From Pseudomonas bubulae (GTDB lineage Bacteria; Pseudomonadota; Gammaproteobacteria; Pseudomonadales; Pseudomonadaceae): a DNA stretch of 64,000 nt. The notes beneath the pieces were generated by a model, which saw nothing but the letters and a program-made list of their open reading frames with translations, ran no database searches and was not told where the DNA came from. Made by a program: the position numbers and the translations under genes. Within the stretch, counting starts at the first letter, position 1, and each line of letters opens with the position of its first letter. Below, one piece after another: positions 30,775-39,293 of the stretch. The stretch is from the NCBI RefSeq assembly GCF_037023725.1, contig NZ_CP146078.1, positions 30,903 through 94,902 on the forward strand, given 5' to 3'.

Positions 30775-31043
30775 TCCTTGGCAAAGTACGCGGCGGCCTT
30801 TTTTAAGATGTCTCGCTCCTCCGTCACCCGTTTCAGCTCGGCACGTAGACGACGAACCTCAGCGCTCTGATCATCCTCCTCAACGCGCTGTTCCTGGGGC
30901 TTGGTGTAGCGCTTAACCCAGGCATAGAGGCTGTGCACAGACACACCCAATCGTGCAGCCACCTCCGAGACAGGAAGCTGCTTTTCGGTCACTTGCTTGA
31001 CCGCCTGGATTTTGAATTCTTCGGGATAACGCTGGTTGCTCAT
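30765..31043 (-). CDS. IS3-family transposase OrfA
   Basis: 92 residues. RYPEEFKIQAVKQVTEKQLP, VSEVAARLGVSVHSLYAWVK form the HTH, followed by a leucine-zipper helix (AEVRRLRAELKRVTEERDIL). AGGAGG precedes ATG 31043. Its end overlaps orfB by 10 bp. The run AAAAAAG (30798-30804, minus strand) is a typical -1 slippery site, so OrfAB fusion transposase can be made. Confidence 0.92.
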   Translation of the reverse strand: MSNQRYPEEFKIQAVKQVTEKQLPVSEVAARLGVSVHSLYAWVKRYTKPQEQRVEEDDQSAEVRRLRAELKRVTEERDILKKAAAYFAKECG

Positions 31044-31105
31044 GGCACCTCCTAATGGGCCTCATTTTAAGGCTTGGAGGTGTCTACGAAACTAGGGGCG
31101 ATTCA

Positions 31106-31282
31106 CGACTCAAAGCGCTGCTTGCTGAGATGGATGCCAAAAAGCAGCCATCAACGCCCATCCCAACTGATGATTTGAAAATCAAAATCCAGACCGTACG
31201 GAGCGTAATCTGTGTCCCCACAGTTATGGGTGGATACACCTACCAATACCGCGAGGAGCTACGTGTGCGAAAGGACGAGTGA
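31106..31282 (+). pseudogene. Possible 3' remnant of a gene cut by the IS3 element
   Basis: Beyond the right IS end the plus strand stays open for 58 codons (RLKALLAEMDAKKQPSTPIP to YREELRVRKDE) and then has two stops. The composition is protein-like but no family is recognised, and no matching 5' part is visible left of the IS. Low-confidence remnant. Confidence 0.3.
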
Positions 31283-31409
31283 TAGCCGACATCAGAGCCT
31301 TGGCTAAGCCAGCGTCTTGATATCGTTGCAGGTCGAGGATTGGGGGATTCTTCGAAAAGGGGAATCCCCTTTCAGGGGGCTGAGCGAGGGTTTGCCGGCA
31401 GGCACTGGG

Positions 31410-31447
31410 CTTAAGTGCACTTTCTGTTCCATTGCTCCCCAAACCCC
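31410..31447 (-). repeat. Solo Tn3-family 38-bp terminal repeat
   Basis: Minus-strand GGGGTTTGGGGAGCAATGG then AACAGAAAGTGCACTTAAG; outer end at 31447. The last 21 bases are identical to the terminal repeat at 62440-62477. About 25 bp inside the repeat resemble the inside of the miniature element at 31804, so this may be the surviving end of a related element. Confidence 0.75.
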
Positions 31448-31531
31448 AACATCTACGGCCTCAACCTGACAGGCCACGGTCTTAACGTACGATTTTTTCC
31501 GAATTCTGTAGGCTCCCCATCAATAACAGCC

Positions 31532-32193
31532 TGACACTTGGGGGGCCGATTTGATCTGCTCTGTCAGGACCAGGCAAACAACACAGACCAGTTCTGCACG
31601 GATCTGCATTGAGCCCTACTGACACTTGGGGGGCTTTTTTGTTTTGGACTCACACGCGGCCAGCACCAGGTCAACACGAATAAGCCAAGGCTAGCAGGAT
31701 CTGCATCAACAATTACATAACAGTTGGGGGGCTTTTTGACCTGGACGCACACGCGGCCAGCACCAGGTCAACACCAACAAGCCCCGGCTGGAAGGATCTG
31801 CATGGGGTTCGGGGAGCAATGGAACAGTAAACGCACTTAAGCCCAGTACCTGCCCGCAAACCAGCGCTCTGTCTGGGGAGTACGATAAAACCACCGTTTT
31901 ATGAAACCGCTTTAACGAACATCAGGAAGGACCGTAAACATCCGAAAAGCGGTTCGATAAACTCGTTTCGACAATCAGAGTTCTCCAATCAACAGTCACA
32001 TACGAGTAAAGCGAACTCTAATTCGTGCTTACGTTGGTTTTCGGTTCCATTGCTCCCCAAACCCCTGCATCAACACTCGCATAACACTTGGGGGGCTTTT
32101 TGACCTGGGCACACGCACGGCCAGCACCAGGTCAACACCAACAAGCCCCGGCCGGTAGGATCTGCATTGATATTCTGCCAACACTTGAGGGGC
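31532..32193 (+). repeat. Five plus-strand iterons within ~97-bp tandem repeats
   Basis: TGACACTTGGGGGGC at 31532 and 31620, TAACAGTTGGGGGGC at 31718, TAACACTTGGGGGGC at 32082, CAACACTTGAGGGGC at 32179. Spacing is 88, 98, 97 (after subtracting the 267 bp of the inserted element and its target copy) and 97. Each unit also has an ACCTGG...CCAGCACCAGGT hairpin and ends GGATCTGCAT. Confidence 0.9.
31804..32065. mobile_element. 262-bp Tn3-derived miniature element (TIME-like)
   Basis: 38-bp inverted repeats at 31804-31841 and 32028-32065 (outer GGGGTT(C/T)GGGGAGCAATGG), flanked by a perfect 5-bp duplication TGCAT (31799-31803 and 32066-32070). No coding capacity; the interior has AT-rich dyads (TAAAACCACCGTTTTA, 31886-31901) that may be res-like. 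This fits the non-autonomous Tn3-family inverted-repeat miniature elements described in Pseudomonas. It splits one of the ~97-bp iteron repeats. Confidence 0.9.
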
Positions 32194-32326
32194 TTTTTAT
32201 TGTAATGGGCAGCGCGATGCACGATCCGACCACAGACCGAGAACCCACCTCCCTTCTGGGGTACCCATCATGGGTCTTTAACGCGCAGGAAGCCTTCTAG
32301 TCTTGCGGTTCCTTAGAAGCGGCGAT

Positions 32327-32494
32327 GCAAAGGGGGTTTTTTCCCTTTGCGTAGCGAAGCGATCAAGGCGGAGCGTAGCGACGTTGACTGCCTCCTGGGT
32401 GAAGGACGCTTGCGGCCGAGGGGCGCAGCCCCTGGGGGGATGGGAGAGCCGCTTGCGGCTCGGGAGGGATCGAGAAGGGGGGTCTCCCCCCTTC
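32327..32494. repeat. Four GC-rich stem-loops in oriV
   Basis: GCAAAGGG...CCCTTTGC (32327-32350), AGGGGC-GCA-GCCCCT (32419-32433), GAGCCGC-TT-GCGGCTC (32446-32461) and GAAGGGGGG-TCT-CCCCCCTTC (32474-32494). RK2 oriV also has a GC-rich stem-loop segment beside the iterons. Confidence 0.85.
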
Positions 32495-32606
32495 GGCGCG
32501 GTTGGTTAAAACAGGGGTTATATAAGAGGGTTTAAAGAAAGGGTTAGGCATACCGCGAAAAGCCTCGCAAACCGTTGATTTTAAAGGGTTAACTACCAGA
32601 ATGGCA

Positions 32607-32904
32607 GCCCCTCAAGTGTCGGTAGCCTGGCCCCTCAAGTGTCGGTACTTCTGCCCCTGATGTGTTAGGTCGGTCGCCCCTGATGTGTTAGTAGGCAGCC
32701 CCTCAAGTGTTAGTACAAAATGACGGTTATCCACGCGGTTATCCACAGAAACGGTGGATAACGCCCTGCTGGGCGCCGCGATTTCGCTCATAAAGGCTTG
32801 ACCTGATGCCCAGCTCACGGTTTTAGCGATTCTGAGGCCGAAAAAAGGGGGGCTTAGCCCCCCAAGTGTTAAGTTCTGCCTTTCACTGGCCCCTCAAGTG
32901 TTAG
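32607..32904 (-). repeat. Seven minus-strand TrfA-type iterons
   Basis: GCCCCTCAAGTGTCGG at 32607 and 32630, GCCCCTGATGTGTTAG at 32653 and 32676, GCCCCTCAAGTGTTAG at 32698, then GCCCCCCAAGTGTTAA at 32857 and GCCCCTCAAGTGTTAG at 32889. The first five repeat every 22-23 bp, two helical turns, as in the RK2 core cluster. Confidence 0.93.
32727..32761. promoter_or_regulatory. Three DnaA boxes in oriV
   Basis: TTATCCACG (32727-32735), TTATCCACA (32739-32747, perfect) and inverted TTATCCACC (32753-32761), just beyond the five-iteron cluster. Host DnaA loading site for strand opening. Confidence 0.88.
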
Positions 32905-32939
32905 GAGTTGCCCGAATTGTCCCGCATTTGTCCCCTCCA

Positions 32940-34124
32940 CTAGCGAACGCAGTGGATGAAATCCTTCTCAACCCATGTTTTCTCAACCAGACCGATTTCC
33001 TCCAGCTCTTTGCATGCCTCCCTCGACTGCTCGGCCCATTTCTTCTTGCGGGTAGACTCTGATCCGCAGATGAGGCGGAACGTCTCCAGCTTGAGTGGGT
33101 AGGGGGTTGCGTGCGTCACGAAATAATCGAACATCCGGCGAGCGGTAGGGGAAAGGGTTCGGTATTTCGACCACATAACTTTCGAGTAATGATCATTGGC
33201 AAACAACACGACCAGATACGGGTCAAGCTGGGCCTTGCACACAGCTCTCTTTTGACCGTTTTTCTCTATGTCAAAGTCGCCTAGCAGTGAAAGGTTTTTA
33301 AGGGTGCTATGCCGTGGGGATTTGATCGAAAAGCACGTCGCTTTGAGCCGCTTTAGGCAACTTAGCGCACGGTTGTAATAGAACTTGTTAATGTGCCAAC
33401 CAAGATCGATGCAGAGCTGATAAAGCGTGAATTCCACATCCCGGCCCAGCGGCGAATGCTTCGCGTACTCTAGGATCTGCTGCCAAACCAATTCATCATC
33501 GTCTGCGCGCAGCTCAATCCCTGTGTACGTGATTTCAATCTCTTGGTTGTAGTGGTAAATCAACTTGTCTTCGCATGCTGATCTCTTTTGCCCCTTGTTC
33601 CTGGTAGTGAAGACAGCCGATCGGCCCCAGTCATTCGGGATAGCGCGTAGGTCGTCGTCCCACGGGGCTACTTGAAATAGCGACATTTCCATTTGTTGCA
33701 TTTCAGTGATGGCCGCTACCATCTTTTCGTTGTTCTTCCGCTCTTGTACTGCATCCGCAATATCGTCAATCGGCGTCCGGGGTGATTTCTTGGATGTGCC
33801 TTTTGTGGGAATGCCGGCAAGCTCTGGTTGCTTGCGTGTACTAAGGGCGGCGTCCAGGTGGTCGGCTACGGTGCGTTTCTTGGGGCGAGCGACTACCGCG
33901 GCCGGCGCATCGCTTGCGCCTGGCGACGGTGTAGGGGCATCGAAATCAATCATGCTGGACTCAGCTACTGCTGTAGCTATAGCAGGAACCGATTGGACTC
34001 CAGGCAGGGAAGTCGCTGCAACATAAACAGATTTTGCAGCCTGCAACGCTGCATCTTCGGGCGACAGCCCGGTTTTCACCAGCTCCGCAATGTGCTTTCG
34101 AGCGGCGTTTGTTAGGTCGGCCAT
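32940..34124 (-). CDS. trfA: TrfA replication initiator
   Basis: 394 residues from ATG 34124 (AAAGGAG upstream, MADLTNAARK). The C-terminal two-thirds matches RK2 TrfA in order: MQQMEMSLFQVAPWDDDLRA (its SLF is the beta-clamp contact), AVFTTRNKGQ, ITYTGIELRADDDELVWQQI, YKTLSPTARRMFDYF (here YRTLSPTARRMFDYF), PLKLETFRLICGSESTRKKK. The N-terminal 130 residues differ. It binds the oriV iterons. RK2 makes a long and a short TrfA from two starts; internal Met codons near residues 118 and 125-130 could allow that here. No ssb gene precedes it, unlike RK2. Confidence 0.94.
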   Translation of the reverse strand: MADLTNAARKHIAELVKTGLSPEDAALQAAKSVYVAATSLPGVQSVPAIATAVAESSMIDFDAPTPSPGASDAPAAVVARPKKRTVADHLDAALSTRKQPELAGIPTKGTSKKSPRTPIDDIADAVQERKNNEKMVAAITEMQQMEMSLFQVAPWDDDLRAIPNDWGRSAVFTTRNKGQKRSACEDKLIYHYNQEIEITYTGIELRADDDELVWQQILEYAKHSPLGRDVEFTLYQLCIDLGWHINKFYYNRALSCLKRLKATCFSIKSPRHSTLKNLSLLGDFDIEKNGQKRAVCKAQLDPYLVVLFANDHYSKVMWSKYRTLSPTARRMFDYFVTHATPYPLKLETFRLICGSESTRKKKWAEQSREACKELEEIGLVEKTWVEKDFIHCVR

Positions 34125-34378
34125 TGTCACTCCTTTACATATAAACAGCCGGCTAAATCCGGCCATGTCCACCCCGTGCCGTGCAAATCTTACTCGCCTG
34201 TGCCTGCAGGATCACGCGCAATAGAAAAATAGCGTTTACCGAAACTACGCACAAAATGTAAGATGGCCGTTATACGGGAAGACGATTTGCTAACCAATGG
34301 ATACTTTAGCTAAAGAATCTTCGGCGGTCAAGAATTTTAGCGGCTAAAATTAGCCCTGCATCGAGGCATCGACTGACT
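34125..34378. promoter_or_regulatory. Divergent trfA/trbA control region
   Basis: Holds a perfect KorA palindrome CTTTAGCTAAAG (34304-34315) and a KorB site TTTAGCGGCTAAA (34336-34348). RK2 has its KorA- and KorB-regulated divergent trfA and trbA promoters here. CATAAT (34381) near the trbA start is a possible -10 element; the other boxes are not assigned. Confidence 0.8.
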
Positions 34379-34744
34379 GTGCATAATGCAATTTTTTTTA
34401 CTAACGTCCTGCGATTGCTGGGCGAGCGAGGCATGACCAAGCATGAGCTTGCCAAGCTCACAGGTGTCTCTATTTCTGTTCTATCTGAGATTACAAACGG
34501 GAAGGGCAACCCCACCCTAAAAACCTTGTCGGCCATTGCCGACGCCCTGCAAACGCCCTTGCCCATGCTTCTAGAGTCCACCGACTTAGATAGCAAGGTT
34601 CTGGACGATGCCGCAGGAACTCATATGCCATCAAGCCTGCCGCCCGGCTACTGTCGTTATTGCGCGACACTGACCAATCACCAGGCGTTCCAGGTGCGTA
34701 AGTGGCACGAGTACAATCTTGCAAAGATCCGGGATAAGTCGTAA
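34379..34744 (+). CDS. trbA: TrbA transfer repressor
   Basis: 121 residues, equal to RK2 TrbA. XRE-type HTH (GMTKHELAKLTGVSISVLSE, ITNGKGNPTLKTLSAIADAL) and a C-terminal KorA-like dimer segment (PPGYCRYCATLTNHQAFQVR KW). Represses tra and trb promoters. Start is TTG-like or ATG context is poor: the frame opens at 34379 with GTGCATAATGC, so a slightly later start is possible. Confidence 0.88.
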   Translation: MHNAIFFTNVLRLLGERGMTKHELAKLTGVSISVLSEITNGKGNPTLKTLSAIADALQTPLPMLLESTDLDSKVLDDAAGTHMPSSLPPGYCRYCATLTNHQAFQVRKWHEYNLAKIRDKS

Positions 34745-34763
34745 CGCGCCATAACAGCAAAAT

Positions 34764-34776
34764 TTTAGCGGCTAAA
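34764..34776. promoter_or_regulatory. KorB operator between trbA and trbB
   Basis: Perfect TTTAGCGGCTAAA 20 bp after trbA. The 240 bp to trbB also include a weak hairpin with T8 (34786-34807) that may end trbA transcripts, and the trbB promoter, whose boxes I cannot fix. Confidence 0.8.
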
Positions 34777-35018
34777 ACCAAGGCTCCTAGCAAGGGGTCT
34801 TTTTTTTCAGCCTGAAATTGGTGTTTGCCACAACCGGTCGCCTGCTTGGTGCAAGCGGTCGGTGTTTCATGAGCAGCGCGGGATGCGCAGCGATAAAGTC
34901 ACGGAAGGCAAAGTGAAGTTTTGTATCATTGATAAAAACGATGCTGAGTTATTGCCCTTAACTAAGTTTCGGTATATCGTTTGCCACATTCGCACCTTTG
35001 ACGAATTTGGAGCAAACG

Positions 35019-35981
35019 ATGAGTGAACATAACGGCGACTTGGAAACGATCAAAAAGCGCGTTACTGAGCGCCTACGCCGCGACTTGGGGCCTTTGGTTG
35101 AGGGCGCGCTTAACGACCCAAAAACTACCGACATCCTGCTGAATGCAGATGGGCAGCTCTGGCTGAAACGCTTGGGTGAGCCAAGTCGTGTTATTGGGGA
35201 GTTGGAGGCATGGCGCGCAACTTCTGCTATGAAAACGCTCGCCGGTTTGCTCGGTAAAACCATCGGGGCAAAAGAGCCAATCCTTGACGGCGAATTGCCT
35301 TTCGGCAACGAGCGTTTTGCCGGCCAGCTTCCGCCAGTAGTTTCGTCTCCGTGCTTTGCGATCCGTAAACCCGCCATCAAGGTCTTTCCGCTCGACAGCT
35401 ATGTCGAACAGGAAATCATGACCCAAGCGCAATGCGACGCCATCAAGAAGGCTGTACGCGAACACAAGAACATTCTTGTGATCGGCGGAACCGGCTCGGG
35501 CAAGACAACGCTCATCAACGCCGTCATTCAAGAAATGGTCGATAACGATCCGAATGAACGTGTGTTCATCATTGAAGACACGGGCGAAATCCAGTGTTCC
35601 GCCGTCAACTGTGTTCAGTACCACACCACGCTTGAAGTCAGCATGACTGACTTGCTCAAAACGACCCTTCGGATGCTGCCTGACCGAATCATCGTCGGTG
35701 AAGTCCGTGGTGCAGAGGCGCTCGACCTCTTGGACTCCTGGAACACCGGCCATGACGGCGGCGCGGGCACGCTCCACGCAAACACTGCCGAATCTGCCTT
35801 GCAACGCCTCAAGTCCCTTATCACCCGTAACAAGCTCGCTCCAACAGATATTGAACCGCTGATTGCTGAGGCGGTTCACGTAATCGTGCAAATCAACCGG
35901 AAATCAGAAGTCCGCCGAGTAGAAGCGATTCTCGAAATCGTCGGATATGAAAACGGCAACTACATCACCAACACCCTCTAG
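35019..35981 (+). CDS. trbB: TrbB secretion ATPase (VirB11 family)
   Basis: 320 residues, the RK2 length. ATG 35019 has GGAG at 7-bp spacing. Walker A GGTGSGKTT at 156-164, the Asp box IIEDTGEIQ, LRMLPDRIIVGEVRGAEALD (Walker B region) and a His box GGAGTLHANTA. A hexameric cytoplasmic traffic ATPase for pilus assembly and DNA transfer. First gene of the trbB-trbP operon. Confidence 0.95.
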   Translation: MSEHNGDLETIKKRVTERLRRDLGPLVEGALNDPKTTDILLNADGQLWLKRLGEPSRVIGELEAWRATSAMKTLAGLLGKTIGAKEPILDGELPFGNERFAGQLPPVVSSPCFAIRKPAIKVFPLDSYVEQEIMTQAQCDAIKKAVREHKNILVIGGTGSGKTTLINAVIQEMVDNDPNERVFIIEDTGEIQCSAVNCVQYHTTLEVSMTDLLKTTLRMLPDRIIVGEVRGAEALDLLDSWNTGHDGGAGTLHANTAESALQRLKSLITRNKLAPTDIEPLIAEAVHVIVQINRKSEVRRVEAILEIVGYENGNYITNTL

Positions 35982-35992
35982 GAGTAACACCC

Positions 35993-36427
35993 ATGCAAAA
36001 CAACACTTCCCGCGTTAACAGCAAGGCACTTTTCGCCGCAGGTGCAGCGCTGATGATGCTTCTTAGCGCTCATCCCGCATTCGCGTCCAGCACCGCTGGG
36101 GGCGGCCTTCCTTTCGATGACTGGTTTACAACCATCCGCTCGTCCATCACTGGACCATTCGCCTTTACCGCGTCGATTGTCGGCTTGGTTGGTGCCGGTG
36201 CCACGCTGATTTTCGGCGGCGATATGAACGGCTTCCTGCGCACCTTGATTTTCATCGTCCTGGTCTTGTGCTTCATCGTCGCGGCACAAAACACCTTGTC
36301 GGCCATCACCGGCCAAGGCGCTGAAATCACCGCTGCGCAGGATGTGGCCGCGAAGTCTGCCGACTGGATCACCAGCAAGGTCGAGGCCATTCGCTCGGCT
36401 ACTGCTCGCTTGGTAGTGGGAGCGTAA
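35993..36427 (+). CDS. trbC: TrbC prepilin, precursor of a cyclic pilin
   Basis: 144 residues (RK2 145). Long signal sequence ending AHPAFA before SSTAGG, two membrane helices (FAFTASIVGLVGAGATLIFG, LRTLIFIVLVLCFIVAAQNT), then ITGQG-AEITAAQ. RP4 pilin is joined head to tail at a Gly followed by AEIA, so the G-AEI junction predicts that TraF makes a cyclic pilin here too. The C-terminal ~35 residues would be removed. Confidence 0.92.
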   Translation: MQNNTSRVNSKALFAAGAALMMLLSAHPAFASSTAGGGLPFDDWFTTIRSSITGPFAFTASIVGLVGAGATLIFGGDMNGFLRTLIFIVLVLCFIVAAQNTLSAITGQGAEITAAQDVAAKSADWITSKVEAIRSATARLVVGA

Positions 36428-36432
36428 TTCCT

Positions 36433-36744
36433 ATGGCACTACGCAAGATCCCTATTCGTCGGGCCGGCAATCGCCATAACCTTTTCATGGGTGGGGATCG
36501 TGAAATGGTTATGTTCAGCGGTCTGCTCGCCGCCATCCTTATCTTTGCTGCGCAAGATTGGTTGGCCTTCCTCCTGGGCGTGGGCATGTGGTTCGCCTCG
36601 CTCTGGATGCTGCGCAAGATGGGCAAATCTGACCCTCTTATGCGCTTTGTCTATCTGCGCAACCGCCGATACAAACCCTTTTACCCGCCGCGTGCCACTC
36701 CCTTCCGCGAAAACGGCACCTCTCAAGGGAAGCAATACAAATGA
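36433..36744 (+). CDS. trbD: TrbD inner-membrane protein (VirB3 family)
   Basis: 103 residues, same size as RK2 TrbD. ALRKIPIRRAGNRHNLFMGG and a hydrophobic hairpin (VMFSGLLAAILIFAAQDWLA, FLLGVGMWFASLWML) followed by a basic tail. It partners TrbE; its stop overlaps the trbE start by 4 bp. Confidence 0.9.
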   Translation: MALRKIPIRRAGNRHNLFMGGDREMVMFSGLLAAILIFAAQDWLAFLLGVGMWFASLWMLRKMGKSDPLMRFVYLRNRRYKPFYPPRATPFRENGTSQGKQYK

Positions 36745-39293
36745 TTGAATCACTGCTCATCGCAATTGCGGTCGTGGGCGTCCTGTTGGTGCTGTTTTTG
36801 CTCTCGCAGGTACGTAAGGTCAATGAAGACCTTCGACTTAAAAAACATCAATCCACCGAAGCCGGCCTTGCCGATCTTCTCAATTACGCGGCTGTCGTCG
36901 ATGACGGCGTGATTGTTGGCAAGAACGGCTCTTTCATGGCGGCGTGGCTGTACAAAGGATCTGACAACGCCAGTGCAACCGATGTAGAGCGGGAAATGAA
37001 CTCGTTCCGCATCAACCAGGCGCTGGCCAACATGGGCAGCGGCTGGATGGTTCACGTCGATGCAGTCCGTAGGCCGGCTCCGAACTACAGTCACCCCAGC
37101 CAATCGAATTTCCCTGATCCGGTATCGGCAGCAATTGACGAAGAACGTCGCCGTACCTTTGAGGGGCTGGGCAATCTGTACGAAGGCTTCTTTATCATCA
37201 CGGTAACGTGGTTCCCGCCAATGCTTGCAGAGCGCAAGTTTGTCGAGCTGATGTTCCATGACGATTCAGACAAGCCAAACAAAAAAGCACGCACGCATCA
37301 CTTGATCGACTTCTTCAAAAAAGAGGTCAAAAACATCGAATCTCGCATGTCCTCCGCTGTATCCATGGAGCGCCTGCGCGGTCAAAAAATCATGAATGAG
37401 GACGGGTCAACCGTAACTCATGATGAGTTCCTGCAATGGCTCCAGTTCTGCGTTACGGGTATCAATCATGCCGTGATGCTGCCGACCAATCCGATCTACA
37501 TCGACAACCTGATTGGGGGCAAGGAGCTGTATACCGGCGTAACGCCAAAGTTAGGCCGCAAGTTCATCCAGGTAGTCGCCATTGAGGGTTTCCCTCTGGA
37601 GTCCTCGCCTGGAATCCTGACGCGCCTTGCTGAGCTGCCTGTTGAATACCGCTGGTCAAACCGTTTCATCTTCATGGATCACCATGAGGCAGTTTCGCAC
37701 CTGGAGAAGTTTCGCAAGAAATGGAAGCAGAAGATCCGGGGCTTCTTTGACCAGGTATTCAACACCAACGGCGGCACCGTCGATGAGGATGCCGTTTCTA
37801 TGGTGGCCGATGCTGCATCGGCTATTGCTGAAACCAATAGCGGCATGGTTGCGCAAGGCTTCTATACCAGTGTCGTAGTGCTGATGGACGAAAGTCGGTC
37901 AGTGGTGGAAACGGCAGCGCTCCAGCTTGAAAAAGCTATCAACGGGATGGCGTTCACCGCTCGCGTCGAAACCATCAACACCATGGATGCCTTCATGGGT
38001 TCACTGCCAGGTCACGGCGTAGAGAACGTGCGCCGGCCTCTCATCAATACGATGAACCTGGCCGACTTGATCCCGACAAGCACCATCTGGACTGGCGAGA
38101 ACTTCGCACCTAATCCACTGATGCCGCCTAACTCGCCGCCGCTGATGCACGGGCTTACAAGTGGTAACTCGCCTTTCCGAGTCAACATCGATGTGCGCGA
38201 CTTGGGTCACGCCATCATGTTTGGCCCGACTCGGGCAGGTAAGTCTACGCACCTGGCAATTCTCGCCATGCAATGGCGCCGTTACTCCAACGCCAGGCTA
38301 TTTACCTTCGACAAGGGTATGTCGATGTATCCGAGCTGCAAGGCAGCCGGGGGTTCTCACTACGTTGTGGCAGGTGCTGGCGAAAAGCTCGCTTTCGCTC
38401 CCTTGTCCAACCTGGTGACTCGCTCGCGCCGTGCCTGGGCAATGGGCTGGGTTGACGACCTGCTGGCATTGAACGACATCAAAACCACGCCAGAACAGCG
38501 CAACAAAATCGCCGAAACCATTCTTGAAATGGGCAAGGTCGAGGAAGAAACAGGGCGTCCGGGAACGCTGTCTGAATTCACCGCAATGGTTCAGGACAAT
38601 GACATTCGGGCGGCACTCAAGGACTACACCGTTGATGGTCTGATGGGTCACTTGCTCGACGCAGAAGTGGATCAACTCTCTATTTCCGACTTCATCACTT
38701 TTGAAATTGAACACCTGATGGACTTGGGGGATCGCTATGCGCTGCCTGTCTTGCTTTACCTGTTTATGCGAATTCAAGAAGCGCTGGATGGCCGGCCAAC
38801 CCTGATTATTCTCGATGAGGCTTGGCTAATGCTGGGTCACGATGTGTTCCGCGAGAAAATCCGCGAGTGGCTTAAAACCCTGGCAAAGAAAAACTGCCGC
38901 GTACTGATGGCAACTCAGAACCTTTCTGACGCCTCTCAATCAGGGATTCTGGACGTCATTGTTGAGTCCACTGCCACCAAAATCTACCTGCCGAATATGT
39001 ATGCGCGTGATGAAGCAGCGACCGCGCTTTACCTCCGCATGGGCCTCAACTTGCGCCAGATTGAAATCATCGCTACTGCGCAGCAAAAGCGCGATTACTA
39101 CCTGGTATCTGAGAAAGGCCGCCGCCTATACAGCCTTGCACTAGGCCCGCTGGCTCTCTCCTTCGTCGGTGCGACCGGCCCAGACGACATAGCAATCATC
39201 AAGAAGTTAGAGGAACAGCACGGCGATGCGTGGGTGCATGTGTGGCTCCGCGACCGTGGCTTGAGCCTTGATAACTACAGGAGTGCAGCATGA
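36741..39293 (+). CDS. trbE: TrbE secretion ATPase (VirB4 family)
   Basis: 850 residues (RK2 852). An N-terminal membrane helix (LLIAIAVVGVLLVLFLLSQV), Walker A GPTRAGKSTH near 494-503, Walker B PTLIILDEAWLMLG near 685-698, and RVLMATQNLSDASQSG (sensor region). The largest channel ATPase; energises pilin and substrate movement. Overlaps trbD and trbF by 4 bp each. Confidence 0.95.
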   Translation: MIESLLIAIAVVGVLLVLFLLSQVRKVNEDLRLKKHQSTEAGLADLLNYAAVVDDGVIVGKNGSFMAAWLYKGSDNASATDVEREMNSFRINQALANMGSGWMVHVDAVRRPAPNYSHPSQSNFPDPVSAAIDEERRRTFEGLGNLYEGFFIITVTWFPPMLAERKFVELMFHDDSDKPNKKARTHHLIDFFKKEVKNIESRMSSAVSMERLRGQKIMNEDGSTVTHDEFLQWLQFCVTGINHAVMLPTNPIYIDNLIGGKELYTGVTPKLGRKFIQVVAIEGFPLESSPGILTRLAELPVEYRWSNRFIFMDHHEAVSHLEKFRKKWKQKIRGFFDQVFNTNGGTVDEDAVSMVADAASAIAETNSGMVAQGFYTSVVVLMDESRSVVETAALQLEKAINGMAFTARVETINTMDAFMGSLPGHGVENVRRPLINTMNLADLIPTSTIWTGENFAPNPLMPPNSPPLMHGLTSGNSPFRVNIDVRDLGHAIMFGPTRAGKSTHLAILAMQWRRYSNARLFTFDKGMSMYPSCKAAGGSHYVVAGAGEKLAFAPLSNLVTRSRRAWAMGWVDDLLALNDIKTTPEQRNKIAETILEMGKVEEETGRPGTLSEFTAMVQDNDIRAALKDYTVDGLMGHLLDAEVDQLSISDFITFEIEHLMDLGDRYALPVLLYLFMRIQEALDGRPTLIILDEAWLMLGHDVFREKIREWLKTLAKKNCRVLMATQNLSDASQSGILDVIVESTATKIYLPNMYARDEAATALYLRMGLNLRQIEIIATAQQKRDYYLVSEKGRRLYSLALGPLALSFVGATGPDDIAIIKKLEEQHGDAWVHVWLRDRGLSLDNYRSAA

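Larger units (their letters stand above)
29875..31105 (-). mobile_element. Complete IS3-family element
   Basis: 1231 bp with 25-bp imperfect inverted repeats beginning TGAATCGCCCC (29875-29899 and 31081-31105). Encodes OrfA and OrfB with a slippery run between them. No obvious 3-5-bp direct repeat flanks it (GTC on the left, CGA on the right), so the neighbourhood has probably been rearranged since insertion. Confidence 0.92.
31500..32930. other. oriV: oriV, IncP-1-type vegetative origin
   Basis: No gene. From left to right: five plus-oriented iterons at ~97-bp spacing, interrupted by a miniature transposable element; GC-rich hairpins at 32327-32494; an AT-rich stretch (32505-32600); five minus-oriented iterons at 22-23-bp spacing; three DnaA boxes; two more iterons. 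The iteron core TGACACTTGAGGGGC is that of RK2, bound by TrfA. It lies next to trfA and before the klc region, as in RK2. Confidence 0.92.

Noticed and set aside
29875..31105. IS3 insertion with target-site duplication
   Set aside because: The inverted repeats are clear but the flanking bases (GTC and CGA) do not form a direct repeat.
31532..32904. CRISPR array from regularly spaced short repeats
   Set aside because: The repeats are TrfA iterons (15-16 bp) with DnaA boxes nearby and the intervening DNA is itself repeated, not unique spacers; no cas genes.
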